Source: Sitta carolinensis
Taxonomy: Eukaryota; Chordata; Aves; Passeriformes; Sittidae
DNA: 64,000 bases
Reading direction: 5' to 3'
Assembly (NCBI GenBank): GCA_032173965.1
Contig: CM063290.1
Coordinates: 5,469,501 to 5,533,500, forward strand
Positions 1-14,734 of this stretch are shown one piece after another. Under the pieces are notes generated by a model that saw nothing but the letters and a program-made list of their open reading frames with translations, was not told the origin of the DNA and made no database searches. Both the position numbers and the translations under genes were made by a program. Each line of letters opens with the position of its first letter. Position 1 is the stretch's first letter.

Positions 1-3000
1 TTATGGTAATTGCTCTGCAAAATGTTGTGTGCCATGGTAGCCACATAAAATATGAATAGCTATGTGGTTTTATTTGTTTCCAGAGAATATGTTCTTCTAA
101 GGTTGATAGTGTTCTTTTCTTCCATATTTACAATTTCTCACTCTTTCACTGTATGTTAGGTGGTTATAGTGCATTTTCCTGCTTGTGAAGAGGTGAAAAG
201 GTTGTTTTTCTTATGTGTTTGCTGCCTGGATAAGTGAACTTGATGTGCAATATCAGTCCACCCCTTTTAATGTGAAAATGTTACCCTAATGTTAGATATC
301 TGTTGAAATATCATTATAAGAAATAATCGAGATGATTTAGATATGAAGCATCTGAACTACAATTACATTTAAAAACTGGCTTAGTTATATTTTCCTTGAG
401 CTTCAGTTTTTGAGATTGCAATCAAAAAGGAAGTGTTTTACTAAAATTTCTGTGAAAGAAACTTCATTAACATCCAGAAAAATACCTGTAATCCTTTAAA
501 TAGGAGTTGAAGATTTCTGAAGACAGACCTAGTGCTACATTTAAGAGTAATTTTTGTCCTTACTGCATTTTGTCTGAAGTCCAGGAAGTGTAACCTGCAA
601 ATAGTAATAGGACAAGACATTACCACTTTCCACTAACTTAACAAATAAACTCACACCGTATAGAAAGAATTGGTTTGCGATGGCTTTCTATTTCTAAAGG
701 GATTTTTCAACAACAGTTCACACTTATTTTGCAATCTGGCAAACAGCCAAAAATTCCTCTTTCAATGAATGTTTTTTTCATAGTATATGAAAAAAGCCCC
801 AAACTTGCTGCATTTTACCACTATTGCTATTACCAGCTTTTAAAAGCAAGAGAACTGAAGAAAATAACTTTGCTGTCACTTTTGTACTCTGGAAACTCGT
901 AAGAAGTTGGGGAAGAATTGAATTCCATAAGGAAAACGAACAATTTATGGTGTCACCTGCTTTGTGTGCAGGTTTTGCTTCTTTTCCTCTTTCACCTGGG
1001 ATTTTAATGTAGCCTGATGAGCTCCACTTCAGTACTGCACAATTCTGCTTGCATTGATGTATGCATATTTGTCAGCTGTTTAAGCATTTTGAATGCATTA
1101 TATTTCATACTTGATTTTTGCTGTTCTGATATACCTTTTGCTTTATTAGAATGAAATGTGAATTTGTACTAAAGGAAAATTTTAAATGAATATTTGAAAT
1201 AACTTGAATTTCCTGAAAGCTCAGACTTTTTATTTTTCTTCTTTTAACTAGAAATCAAAACTTGTTAACTAGAGCTTCCAAACAACACTCTTAATTTGTA
1301 CTTTGGACAGTTTTGTTTACATGATAGAGCAGTTTGTGTCGAAACTCTCCAGGGCAGTCTCTAATACTGTATTTTCAACCGTGGGCTCCCCAACTTTGCT
1401 GTTCTTCTATTTGTATTAGAAGAATAAAAAAATCTAAGATATGAATCTATAAAGACAGAAAATGAGTTCTGGCAGTGTGGAAGATGACAGAGTCTCAAGG
1501 AATGAACCTGTTATATTTGTGTAATTAATTAATGTAACTGTAAACAGAGATGGAAGGAAGGAAGGAACGAAAACTAGGAGGAAAATAAAGAACTCATCAT
1601 TATCAGCTCTATTAGTTCCCCAAACTCCACCTTCCCATTTGACTTAGTAAATTGTTTTGAGATAAATCTAAATAGAAATCTGTAGCATTTCACATCTAAA
1701 TGAGGCATGCACTTAGGAGTAAAGCAGTGCTGCAAAGGCCAATCCAGAACTCTCCCAAAATGCCTTGGCACAAAAATGTTTAAATATGACTTGGCAGATT
1801 TGCAGAAGCTTAGATTTTCTCTCACCAGATATTCACTCAGCCACATTTGATCATGTTACTGATGTTGATGTGTCCCAGCTTCTAAGAGCTGAGCATATTC
1901 TCATCCATGGTTGTGCAGATGTAAATAGCTGTGCCCAGCTGTTGGCATATGTGGGAATTAATTCTATATATAACTCTGAATCATGAGATTGCTCTCGAGT
2001 GCTGGGTGTCCCTACAAGCAGTGGATGAAATGTCATGGCTGGCAACATTGCCATGAGTTAGAAAATAACTTTAATGGGAGATTGTCTAAGATCTCCACCC
2101 AGCACACAGCAAGAACAGATTAATGAAATGAAGGAGAAACATGAGAATACCACTGCTGCTTACTCAGTTCACTCAGGAACTTGCAGCTGGGAATGAGCCT
2201 GCGAAGAGCTGAAGGGATACACAGGGCATTTGTTCCAAAGAGAGCCCTTCATGGAAGTGAACCAAAGCAGTCCTGTGCTGCTAATACAGGTTTCCTGTAA
2301 GCTTATTTTCAGCCAGGAGGAAGGGCTAGGGAAGTGCACTGAGAGCTGTATCTCTGCATCAGTTTCTGTTCTTAAACTGCAAGTGAAAATGTTAAATCCA
2401 TTAAAAATTAATTTCAGCTGATGGTGGCCATCCTGTTCCCCAGTGCCCCCCAATAATTAGAATTTGCTGTGCATGCTGACAGTTGTTCAGCTCCTGGACC
2501 CAGAATATTCTTTCACCCGATTTTCATACAGATATCTCTCTTCCTTTTAAACTTAATAAAGGTGCTGTATTTCTAAGTCATGGGGATGCTGGGCTCATTT
2601 CAGCACCATGAATCACAGATCCCTCTGCCCAATTTTTCATGGAATAAGACAGCTTTTCTGTACATGAAGAAAAAAATAACTAACAAAAAGGGGAGGGTGA
2701 GGGAAGTAAGGGATGATAACCTGGTCAAATAGGGAGAGATAAGGTTTGGAGGAGATATTATTCACGAGTTTGTCAATTAAGTTATTACAATTTCACTTCT
2801 AGAAGATTTACTTAAACAATCCTGAAGATCATTCCTAGTCGAAATCAGTTCAATTTTTAGCACCTCTTCTGATTTGCACCATGTTATTTCTTAAATTAAA
2901 TTCCATATTATTGCATTGACTTCAGAGAGGTCACTCATGCAATAAACGAATTATTCCTCACCTCTTTGTATCTCAGGCTCTGCTCTGTGCTGCTGCCCCC

Positions 3001-6000
3001 TTTCAGCTGTTCAAAACACTTATTATCCAGCTGGTGTCCTCTGAAGTGTTTTGTGTTGTAGCTTTATAAATTGCAAGTGATGTAATAGAACTCCCAGCAG
3101 AATGGACACGTGGAGAAGAGGATGCTAACAAACAATTTGCAGCTCCTCATTGCCGTGGCTGAATGAGTTGGTTTTAGGCAATTTGCTATTCAAACAGGAA
3201 TAATGAGGTTAAATGTGTTTTTACTCATCTTCATTGTGGCACAATGGTCAAGCCTGAACCACTTAATTTGAGGGGGTTGGACAGGGCAAAGAAAATTGCT
3301 AATCATGTGCTTAATTGATCATTCTCTCACGATTGCCTCTAGCTGTAACACGTTAGTTAACGATGGTCTGGGATTAACCATCAGAAAATCACTGAGACCA
3401 TACAGGAACATACCATGGAGCAGTTTAATGGTGAAATGGTTCAATTGCTGCCAGCTCAGCAGAGCAAAGGCAGGGAACCAAGCTCTCCTACTGAACCCTA
3501 GAAACTGGAGTTTTTTGGTCAAAACCTGACTTGAAATGCATTTGGTGTAATCCTCTCTGCGGAGTCTGTTTGGGGGAGCAGGGAAGTGCCTAATTTCCTA
3601 GGGTCATTATTTCAGCATTCATCTTGGGAATGTTTTCAGCACAGAAAAGCATTAGCAGGACCTAATATATTTTGAGCTTTCCTTATGAAATTGTAGTATT
3701 TGCTTAAGCAACAAATAATGATAATTACAGCTGGGGTTGGTGGTTTGGGGTTTTTTTTACATTTCCTAGAACAAAAGTGTTTGAAATCCCATTCAGAATT
3801 GGTTTCCAAGTTCATATGCCTGCATATAGATTGGAATTACTGTAAGAAAAATCAATGAATTGCCATTGTGTTAATAGTATTGGCTCTATTTGATAAGTAT
3901 GTCCTTGGGCTTTTTTCAGAATTATAGCTATAATTTATGAGTGCTGAATACAATTCCTATGAGTCTTCTGTAGCTCCAGAAACAGGTTATGCAAACTTGT
4001 CACCAAGAACAATGATCTCCAGTGGAGTGATGGTTTTGAGCAATGTCTTCATATAAAGGAAACAAATACAGCCTTCTATCCCCCACCATCTGTTGTTAGG
4101 AGTATTCCCTCATTTTCTACTGTTTTGGGGAAGAATTTGTCTTGATGTTCTTGAATTAAGTATAATAATTAAGATTTTTAACATTTGTAAAAGCTCGACT
4201 CACATGCAGGAGGTAGATTGTGACAGCCTGACATGCTGTACTAAAATGATACATAAGTAGAGCAATGTTTTCATCAGCAGAAATGTGTTGCTGTTCAAAG
4301 TTGATTCTCTCTGTAGGGTGCCATAAAATAATTAGAGGACCATAACATGATCCTTCAGTATTGCATTAATTCCTTAGAGGGATGAATTCATCTTTTCTGA
4401 TTGCAGTAGTGCATGACTGGCCATGGAAATGCCACTGAACTATAAAATCATCTGTAAAACAAAGAACAGTTTTTCTAGAATAGCACGTTTATTTTACAAA
4501 AGTCATAAAAGGCTCATGCTTTTAGTGATTTTTGCTTGTAGCAAACTGGAAGCGAAAGTATTTATCTTAAAATTAAAAATCGACAAGGAGTGCTGTGTAC
4601 TTTGCCTTAAAGAAAACTGCATGTAAAATATTTGTCTTCTGTGAGGACTGGAGACTATTAGAAGGTCTGTGCCAACACAAGAAGAATCTCTTGTTACAGA
4701 AGATGAGTTTTTGCAGCTGGTGTAAACTAATCTGGTGATGGCTGCATACTGTAAATTTAAAGGATGAGAGTTTCGAGTAGTTTTTCCCAGCAGTGGGTGG
4801 AGAGCTGGGTTTGTATAGTGAGACAGTGTTACAAATTAGCCTTGATTGGGCTTTTCTTGGATCTTTATTTTTGTTTGTTAACCGACCAATGCTGTAAGCA
4901 CAAGTTGGTAATAGAGGCTTGTGTTGGCTGGAAGGGGAGGGACACTGACCATGCTCTGCTTGGATGGGGGAAGACTGGAATACTCCATGGGTTTGATCAG
5001 GAAAGAGTCTGTGTGCAGCCCTTCTAAGCTGACGTGTTGCCCTGCTTACAGCAGGAATTCCAAACCCACAAGGACATTGTTTTACCATCTTTTATATTTT
5101 TTTTGTTATTCCCTTGTAGAGTATCTTTCTGCCTGTGCTGTGGAGTGTGTTGGGATTGAGAGGTTCTTTCCAGCCCCCCAGACTTGTGTGTTTCTGCTGT
5201 ATTTCAGTTTGTACTCAGCATTAATCCTTCCCGTACTTATGTTTTCAGGTGCAGTGCTGGAAGTGGCCCTTGCTGCCATATCCCAAAATAAAAGCCCTTT
5301 TCTTGAAGAAATGAGACATTGAGGTCTAGTTTGCTATGGCAGAGGCTTTGGGAATGTGCAACAAAAATTCGGAAGTCTAATTAAGGAGGCATTGAATTTA
5401 AGTCCTGCCTCGACTGTTTCACTCAGGTCAATAATTCCTGATTTAGTGGAGGCTGCCCGCCTTAACACAAAGAAAGGCATGAGTGGTTCCATATGTGCAA
5501 ATTAGAACTAATGACTCTCTTGTATGGCACATGAAGGGAGTGTTTAGTTTCAAGTAAGGGAGTACAATCAATATTTCTTGGTTGCTAAATATCCAGTGTG
5601 CAAAGCCAGATTTTCAGTGAAGGTGTTGATCACTATTTCTCTCATGACTATTGAAAAATGAAAGAAAACATGGAAGCTGAAATAGATGCTTCACACCCTG
5701 CAGAGGTGCAATATTTAGCATCCTCGTGGATGGTATTCTCAGTATACTTAGTAATTCTTTAGGACTCTGCTGTTCTAATGATAGCACATTTGAGCTTTAA
5801 AAGAGTGTTTCATATAGCCTTAAGGCCTATGAAGGAGATAATCTTCTTGGGATTTGTGACATTTGTTTTAATGGAAGCAGGATCAAGCACAAATGCTAGG
5901 CTGGAGTGACATTTAAATGTGATCAGCAATACTGATCAGTGATCAGGAAATCGAGCTGTTTACTTAAGAGACTCCTTTATGTAACATATTGTCAATTGTA

Positions 6001-9000
6001 AGGGCTTTTTTAATATATTCTTAGAAAGAATATGGCTCTCCCTCTATGAATAAACCATCCCTATCCCGGTGGTATGGATGACAAGATTCTGATGGATTTC
6101 AGCAACATTATGAATCTCACCTGCTGGAGATGCAGTTTATATGCATGGATACAGAACTGCTCAAAGCAAAATGTTTCACCATCCTCGGATGAACACTCAG
6201 TGCTCCAAGGCATCTCAGTGCATTCGGGAAGAGAGATCACCTCTACAGAGAGAAAGGTTTTGCACTGGTTTTGTTCTCACAAAAAGCTGAAGCCAGAACC
6301 AAGAAATAGAACAATTTTGATTAAAAAAATCGTCCTAGCCTCCCCCTGCCCCCCCAACCAAGCACCTGCACAGGAAAGAAATGATTTTGTAATTGAAGTA
6401 ACAGGTTTCAGCTTGAACAAGGAGGCACTCCAGTAGTGAGGTGTGCAGAAAATGGAACTGGCAAGCCTCAGCTTTCAGGGCATTGTTTAGAGACAGGATT
6501 GAGGGGGTTGAAGATAGGCAGCTCCAACTTTTTGGGAAGCTTCTCTTTGAGGGTTACATATTCCTGTTGTTTTCACCTTGGCTCTTCCAAGTCCACCTGG
6601 GTCCTCTGTAAAAATCAGCTATGCCTGATATCCTAAAACACTGCCCTGGGAGTCACTGACTTTGTTTCTGCAGACCTTCTGGATTTCTTCTGAGTTTGCC
6701 AAGGAATATTACAAGCTGTGTGTTAGCTGTTATTTTTACAAAATGCTACTTTTTTTTGTAACTATCCTTTATCCTAGGTAGAACTATCACCGTTTTAGTC
6801 AACAGCTTTATGGTGACTGTCATCCAGAAAATGATAGATTGTGTTTTGGAAATATAATTTCATGAGAAGAGTTTGCCTCACGTGAAAGATAATTTTGTTT
6901 TTGAACTTTTCCTTTAAAGTGTAAGCTTACACTACTCCACATTCCCTCATTTACAAATGTGTCAGAAAACCAAAATGTCCTGTATTTTTTTTTCTCCCTT
7001 TACAGTGAAAGCAGTGAACACTCTCCATTCCTTTTTGGATTTCCTAAATTATTCTTTTTTTTTTTTTTCTTATGTTTTCTATGTCTATGCCTACATCTTC
7101 ATTTATCCATTATCTGTCTTCCTCTTAATACACAGAAAATCTGTCTCACAGGTACATGTTGAGATGCGAGTAGAAATGGAGCAAAGGCTGGGGCAGAACT
7201 GAGGCCTCTGGCAGAGATGGCAGCTGACAGGGGATGTGGCACTTTGCGTTTTAGTTTTGAATAGTTTGGTGGTTCTGCAATGTTTGTAGGAATACATTTG
7301 CAATAAGAAGTGAGAGCACCTTGTTTAATAGCTTTTATAGTGATATTAGTTCCTTCAACCCAACAGAAGCAGCCTGACATCTTTCTTTTTTCTGTTGTTT
7401 TTCATTTGGTTTTTCCTATACTGAATGGATATATTCAGAATCAGCTGAAGCTTGACAAATGCAGCTGTGAAGACTTTTCTTCAAGCTATACTGCAGATTT
7501 TTCTCTTGCCTTTCTTTGCTCCAAGAAATACCTGTTCAACTGTTTTTATAGTATTTTTATGATAGGCATTTCAGATACCTACTGCTGGATAAATAAAACT
7601 GCCTTCCTAGCTTCAGGAGGCAGGGATGTTGTTTCATTTGTTTCTCAAAATTTGTTGCAGTGCAGAATGTAGTTGGATGTCATAGTAAAGATGATGGCCT
7701 GGCATGGAAATGAGAACATAATTAAAATTATTTTTACTTTTCTCAGGATTTGGAACAAAATGTTGCTTAAACCTTTTTCTTAGAGGTATTACACCTAACA
7801 AGCTCTCTTGAGAGGGATGGGGGTAGAGCAGCAAAGCTATCAACAAAAATACGGAACGGCTGCGTTCCCTGGGGTTTGCTTAAATTTGAAAGTAGATAGG
7901 AACTGGGAAGAAATATAATGCAATCTGCTAAAGAAACTGCAGTATAACTGCAGTGGTCTCAGACACAGTAATGTACCAGTGTAAAGATCTCATATTAACC
8001 TGAAAAATAGGTAACAACATAAAACACTCTAAAGTTGCTTAGTTTACATTTGTCCTTGGTGCATCGTCTTCAATGTCTTGTGGTGTGGAGATCAATTTAT
8101 GCTGTAAATGCTGTGGAATGGAAATCAGCTCTTTTTACCTGCTGTGGGAAAGGCCCTGTGAACCTTTTGTGGGCTGCCTGTGCTAGAGTTTGACATGCTA
8201 AGTTCCAGATGACCACTGAGCTAAAGCAGCTGTCAGATGGTGCTACGTTCTTGGTCTTCGTTTAATGGCAGATTGAGGTTTACTAAGCCACTGAAGCCAC
8301 TGGTGGTGTGAGGTTTTCTGTCCTTGTCCACATGAATGTACCTGATGGAGCCATAACAGTGGTGGCCTAGGATTTGAAGCAAAGGAAGGAATTCTTGAGT
8401 GTTTCAAATGTCTGGTTTGGTTTTGGTTCGTTGGTTTTTTTATAATTGGAATGTTTGTAATCCAAGCAATATTTATTGTAATCTTTTCTCAGAATTTATG
8501 AATTCCTTCTGTACAGAATCAGCCATAATAATTTTGCAGACCTTCTCTTTTTACTTCTGAAATTCCAATTGAGAAGTAGCAGTTCTTTTGTTTGTTGTTC
8601 TGAGGAGGAGCTTGGTACAGGGTTCATAGTGAGAAGTGTGAAAATTTGCTTGAATTTGAGCAAATCGATGCTTTCCAAGTCTGACAGATTTTTTTTTGAG
8701 AACTCACATCGAGTCTGCATTGTTCCCCATTCACACACACTTGCAAATCTGGAATCAGGTTATTGGTCTCTGACATATTGGACAATTATGAGAACTGTAA
8801 CTTGCAGGAATAGATCTTCATTTTACATACGGGCCCCTGAAGGGTTGGATCCTACAGTTATAAACATATGTTATATATGAACATAAAAATTCCTTCAGTA
8901 AACAGGTTCTGTTTTGTCATTATTATTATTTTTAAGGATTTATTATAATTTGATTTTTTTTTTTTTTTAAAGTGTTGAGCCATTTTCTTGTACCTTCTAA

Positions 9001-9731
9001 TCTTGGTGGTGTTTTCCTTGGAGAAGAAATGATCTGGTGTCAGGGGGGTTACAGTCCATCCCCCATTGACATTCTGGTCACATTGTTTTGTGTGCACATA
9101 CCTGGAGCAGGGATCCTACTACAAACAGCTCTGGCTTATCAGGAAAGGTGTATCTACAGCTTGGCTTGAAATGCCTCTGTGCTACAGGGCCCCACACTGG
9201 TGAGGGATGTGCTCTGTCTGTACACGTGTGTGTGCAAGAAGGGGATGTTGACAGTTGTTAAATATTATCAGATACGCCTTTTAAAGTGAATTATCAGGAT
9301 TGGCTCAAGAAATTAGAACTAGTATTACAAAACTATCTTAACAGTACTATTACCTCCTTGAAAATAGGAGTTCATAATTATTTAATGTGTGTGTGCCTGT
9401 AACAGTGATCTGTTAATAATACTTGTTTAGGCTCAGTAGCACCATTAGTGGGGACAGAGTGCTGGAAGAGCCCTGTGGCACTCAGCAGTCCAGGTCAGTG
9501 GCCAGCTGGTCACTCCCAAGCTGCAGCCTAAATCTGCAGCTGCTGGACTGCACCACCCAAAATGTAGGTTTAACCCTCATGGGAAATGTGGATCAGATTT
9601 CATATGGTGCCCTTTCATCCCTCCTCCAATGGAAAACTAGTGGAATGAAGTTATTGTCTTGCTCCTTTGTAAGGAAAACTGGTGCCTGAATGAAGAAGAA
9701 ACCATTAACAACTCCTATAAATATGGATGAC
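1..9731. other. Non-coding unique DNA, no gene seen
   Basis: AT-rich unique sequence with stop codons throughout all frames. The longest open frames are 171 codons on the minus strand (4573-5088), 133 codons on the plus strand (4921-5322) and 120 codons (6074-6436 and 7310-7672). None shows a recognisable motif, signal peptide or domain, and the first two overlap each other on opposite strands. Simple sequence includes a GGAA run near 1551-1567 and T runs at 7055-7068 and 8954-8968. Acceptor-like sites, for example a pyrimidine tract ending in TTTACAG near 7003 and one ending in TTTTCAG near 5249, lack a partner donor at a sensible distance. Intron or intergenic DNA is the simplest reading. 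Confidence 0.7.
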
Positions 9732-9776
9732 TTTATTGAGGAGGGCACATATATATATTTATTGAGGAGGGCACAC
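9732..9776. repeat. 26-bp tandem duplication (about 1.7 copies)
   Basis: The string TTTATTGAGGAGGGCACA occurs at 9732 and again at 9758, a period of 26 bases, with an ATATATA spacer closing the first unit. The second copy diverges after about 19 bases. This looks like a small replication-slippage duplication; I see no sign of function. Confidence 0.9.
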
Positions 9777-9780
9777 AGAA

Positions 9781-12700
9781 ATATTTTTCATGTTCCTGTA
9801 GGCAAAAAATACTTTTTTTCTTTACAGGTGAATCTGGATGATCAATTTAGGAAAGAAATAAATTGATTTTAGTATTACATACTGAAACAATGAAGTGTTA
9901 TAGTCCATTGGTTTTGCATGTAAGACCCCTGTAATTAGCATGACTGTGTTAAAATGTCATTAATGTCATCAGTGTGTTTAGTAACTACTCTTCTATGATG
10001 ATCCTTGAGTTATAATAGATAAAACTGATGTATTTGGAACTTACATTTGAAATTCTAAAATACTGACTTTATTTGAAATAACTGTATGTAAGCCTCACTT
10101 GATAATGTAACAAAATTCATAATTCCCATGTCTTAAAATATTAGGATCAGTAAAGTTCAATGTGTGCTCGATAGTAAGGATTTTATTTCAGAACAACCCC
10201 CTTTGTTCATGCAATGCTGCATTAGTGTGCTGTGCTGAACAATTCAACCTGAACTTCCCTTTTGCAGAGAGCTCCACATGAGGATACAGCCAGAAGTTTC
10301 TTTTTCTCACTTTTTCTGTTGTATTTCATTAATATTAAAGGCATTTGATTGATATTATCGTTTGTGGTAAGCTGCATTAGAATCAGGTTCATTTTTGATT
10401 TATTTCTAAGTTTCGTTTGGCTTGATTTTTTTGTTTTATGGTTTGACTGAAGCTTGAAATGGTCATCTCTAGAAGGTACATGGAAGATATGAGCAGAAAA
10501 AGTACAATTTTGTGTCAAAGCTCTTGTGGCTTTCAAGGTCAATGGAAGTGAACTGCGGAAACAAACTGTTACTAAATAGTATCTCTTGAATATTAAATTT
10601 GAATCTTAAACATTCAAATTAAGGTGTCAGTTTTCATCGTCCCCAGAAATCCAGATAGCAAATGTGCTGATATTACTGCTCTGAGTAGTAATTAACTTAT
10701 GGTTCTAAGGTAAGGGAGTTGCACTGTTTATTTGGATGGAGCTGTTGCTTTATTTGGTGCTGCTTTCCAGTGGCAGTACTTTGGGAGATTGCTGTGGCAG
10801 ATGCAGTGTGATGGACCTGGTGAGGCTGAGCTGCAGAAGGTTCCTGATCCCAGCCTGGGATTGGCGCTGGGGATGTTCTCCCTTGATTCTGCCAACTGCA
10901 TCTCTCTGGCTTTACTGGGAGTGCTGCTCTGGATGCTTTGCTCCAGCAGCTTTCTCTTTTTTCACAATCAGCACATTCATTTTTTTCCACTATGCTCTCA
11001 TATCCCTCGTGTTTCCAATTAACATTTCAAAATCACTGCCTGTCCTTCGTTCTGCATAATCTGTGCTTGTTTGCATTCCAGGAGCACACCTGTACTGCAA
11101 AAGCAACACCAATTAATACTCTTTTCAATAGTTTAAAATAAATAGTGTCCATGTATGGGCTTATTCTCAAACCATAATATATTCAGTATTTTTTATCTGA
11201 CAGGCCTTGAGTTCTAGGACCTGGATTTAGCAAAAGTTTTAAACTCTTTAGGCTGAGTAAGCAGATATCTTTGTCTAATCAGTTAAACACACCATGCTTC
11301 TTTATAGCTCTCTACAGGAGTGAAGAATTAAAAAAGTTAAGCAGGGAATAAATATCTCAAAAGATATCTATTTTTCCTTGAAATGTGCTTCACCTAGAAA
11401 AAGTATTCTTAATCTGCAGTTTTCCTGTTTGCTCTTAGGTTACCAAATCATATGTGAATACGAATTTCAAAAGCATAGTTTAAATCACTGAAAATATTTA
11501 ACTGCCTTTTGCATTCAATTTTTCTATACTACTTTTTTTTTCTCTTAAATTTGATCATCTAAAATAATTGCAGTAATGAAGTAAGATATAAGGTAAAGGC
11601 AAATTATAGCTAAATACTTAAAAATAATAAAAGCTTTATGGCTTGAAATTTGCTTTTGAAGAGTTTTCAGAGCCATCTAATTTCCTCAAGAAAATGTCCC
11701 CGCAGTGTATAATCACCATTATTAAAAAAGATAATCAAAACTATGTATCTTTTCTGAGGAGAAGTGAAGTATGACTTAACCCAAGAATTCATGCAGAGAA
11801 TAGCATATAGAAACATGTTGATGCCTGTAACATAATGAAAAAGAGGAGCTTTTTTTTTTTTTTTTTTTTGGCAGAGGACATCAGGCTAACAGCAGCAAAA
11901 TAAAGGATATATTTTCAGTCAATTCTTTTGCCTGTTTGTTAAGGACTTCTTTTGAATGTTAATTTAGGTTTTCTGATCCAAGAAAGACTTTTGGTAATAT
12001 GATTTAAGTATTGTCTTGGCTTCTTGCTCTCATGCTTGGTTAGATCATCTCTGACCGTGAGGAGGAAGATGAGAATTTACAGAGATGTGGCTCTTCCGGA
12101 GAGCTGTGAAACAGGGAATTGTCCAAAGCTACTGTGCTGGAAGTTAATGAATATAACCCTGTAAGTAATTCTCACTCTTTGAGGGCAGTGTCACCTTGCT
12201 TCCAAAAACTGCTTTAAGCACCTCTGGTGTCCCAGCTGTGTGCTTGTGTGATGTAAGTACAGTGTCTGTAGCTTTATTTCAGAACAAGCAGCTGATCTTC
12301 AGACAAACTCCAGTCCCTGCACTTGGAATTTTACAAATGTATCAGTGGGTTTTTCTCCCTTTTTTTAAGAAAAAAAAAGGTATTTCAATATGTACTGTTG
12401 ATGATTTCTGAAAAAAGCCCCCCCTTCAAGAAAACTCCTGACAAGACTCTTGAAATTGCATCTCCTTTGTTACCACTCCAAAGTGGTGCATGAGATGTAA
12501 TGTTATGGCTTGACAAGCTTAAGTACAGAATTACTGATCTGTGAGCTGCAGTAGAACTTAAGGATAATCTCTCAGTATATATTTGGAATTGAGTAGTGTT
12601 CAACACCTGTTACTTTTGATGCCCATTATTTCTGTGTGGATAATTTAGCCAATTTCCAGAACTTCTTTGACAGCTGTGTCTCACTGAATTTCCTTTTGCA

Positions 12701-14734
12701 TGGAAGAAAATTTGAGGCCATTTTTTTGCCTCACAACTGACATGAAGTAATAATTATCTTTTGAAATTGAGAGGATTTACCTAATTCTTGAACTTTGGAA
12801 ATTCAGCCTATGTGCTAAGTGCATGGAATAAATGAGTTCACTAGTTTTGTGAATCTGAAGGTCACAGCTATAGACAAAGAGATCCAAACCAGTAATTAAC
12901 CAATTTATAATTTGCTGTTGGTTTAAAGTCAAGGTTGTATATTGCTGTGAGAGAAGTGATCTCGCTCAGCCAGATGCATGTGGGCTCAGTGCAGAAATTG
13001 CTGAGTTAAATTCCTCAGCCTGTGCAATGTAGAAGGTCAGTCTGGGTGATCACAGTTGCCCTCTAAAAATGCTGGTTGTCAAAAATGAAGAGGGATGCAT
13101 TTGAAAAAGCACGAAACGGGGCTTGTTAGAAATGAAATGTCAATAGATAACATGAAATAAGCAGATAATTGTCAAGTTATGTTTAAAAAACTGATAAAAA
13201 ACCTGCTGGCTTCATGGAAGCATAAAGTAACATCGATTTATCTTATTGAACAAAAAAACCCAACCTTTTTTAACTTTAACACATACATAAAGTTGTCTGT
13301 TGCAGTTCTGTGGGATTTGCAAACTGAGGGATTGTCTCTGTCTTCTATACATTAACGTACAAAACAGGACTCCATGTATACAGTTTTTGTTTGAGCTCCA
13401 GTGTGCTTAAATAATCTGCCTGGGGAGAGGAAAATTGCTGGGATAGGGAAAGGAAGGTTGAGGAATCTGAAGACAGGCTCCTGAACACACACCATGAAGC
13501 CTGAATGTGCCTGTGTGCACACCCGCACTTGGTTTGTTTTATGGATTGTTGCACCTGAGTGGAGTCAAGTGGCAATAAAAGGAACCTTTCTTTATATTGG
13601 CTACTTATTTCCAAAGAGTTTCAAGTACCTGTGAATTCAGAACCTATGTGGTAATCAGCCTTAGCTAAGGAAAGCTTAATTAGATCCTTAGCCGTATTAG
13701 GGTTACACAAAGAATGCTGAAATCAAGAAAATTGTGTGTCTCAGTCATCTTGATCAGGAAGAAATAATTTCAAGTCAGCATAAATGCAAATGACTTTAAA
13801 TCAAATGGATATTCTTTAACATGGGGAATATTTGTCTTACTTTCTGGATGTTTTCCCTATTCCCCTTTGCTAATGCAGGAGAAAGGTACTGCTTGTCTGA
13901 TAGGACATTGCTGCTTCACCCTCAAAATTCCCATACACAGAACAGGGAGTGACCTAGGAAAATGTAATTTCCTGCACTGGTTAGTAACCCTGAATGACAC
14001 AGTTTAACCTTAGATAAAACATAATCTAAGCTCCCAGGTTAAGAATATTTTAACTTTTTAATTAGTGGCATAGTTCTGCTGTTTGGCTTAAATACTGCTG
14101 GTCTTTGTCCTGTTCCTTTCCATGGGACTCCATGTGGGAAGCAGCTGTCTGCTCAAGAACAAGCTTACAGAAGTAATGCCTTGATTTGTGTAGGAAATAT
14201 ACTGGGCTCCCCGTCATGAGACCTAATCCCTTAAGATACATCAGAATTTAGTGGTGACTCTTCCCATACCTGGAAATATTTAAACAGAGGCCCATAGGAA
14301 GATTGAACAGAGTAAAGCAAATTGAATTTGGTTTAAGAATTCATCCCTTTTTGTCCTACATATCTAATTCATTTTTCTCAAATGCTGTTCATATTGTGTT
14401 GCATATTAATTGCATATTCTATGTTCTTTATTCATAATATACCACTGATAATAACAGAAAATTAAATTTTTAATTCCCAATGATACCTTAATTTAATGTT
14501 CCAGTTACTTCTCTTCTTTAACTAATCTTCTGTCCTCTGAACAAATTTGATTAAAATCATTACACTTATTAAGAAGAAATGGGCTAAAATGTATCACTTT
14601 GGTCTCATAGGGTATTAAAAATTCCTTTCTAAAGCATGCCTTTTGGTGGATGGCAGATTTCAGGCAAGGAAATGGCTGATTAAAGCTCAGAAATCACTAG
14701 GATATTGAAAAGTGGAAGAAATTACTTACTTTAG
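9781..14734. other. Non-coding unique DNA with one candidate exon
   Basis: AT-rich DNA with no gene I recognise. The longest frames are about 107 codons (10736-11059 plus, 10222-10542 minus) and show no family features. A T20 run lies at 11850-11869. A splice-bounded open segment at 12044-12160 is listed separately. A TTTTTTTCTTTACAG acceptor-like tract ends near 9827 and is followed by about 12 sense codons and then a stop; I see no donor for it. Confidence 0.65.
12044..12160 (+). other. Candidate internal exon, 117 nt, unrecognised
   Basis: A pyrimidine-rich tract ending in GCTTGGTTAG precedes 12044, and a consensus donor, CCCT followed by GTAAGTAATT, lies at 12161. The enclosed 117 nt are divisible by three. 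One frame is open throughout (38 full codons from 12045); it begins SSLTVRRKMRIYRD and contains CETGNCPKLLCW. I do not recognise the peptide. A 38-codon open frame has roughly a one-in-six chance of occurring per frame in random sequence, so this could equally be a pseudo-exon or a non-coding RNA exon. Confidence 0.15.

Noticed and set aside
4573..5322. 171-codon minus frame and 133-codon plus frame
   Set aside because: They overlap on opposite strands, have no domain, signal peptide or codon pattern I can defend, and are within chance length for the number of frames scanned.
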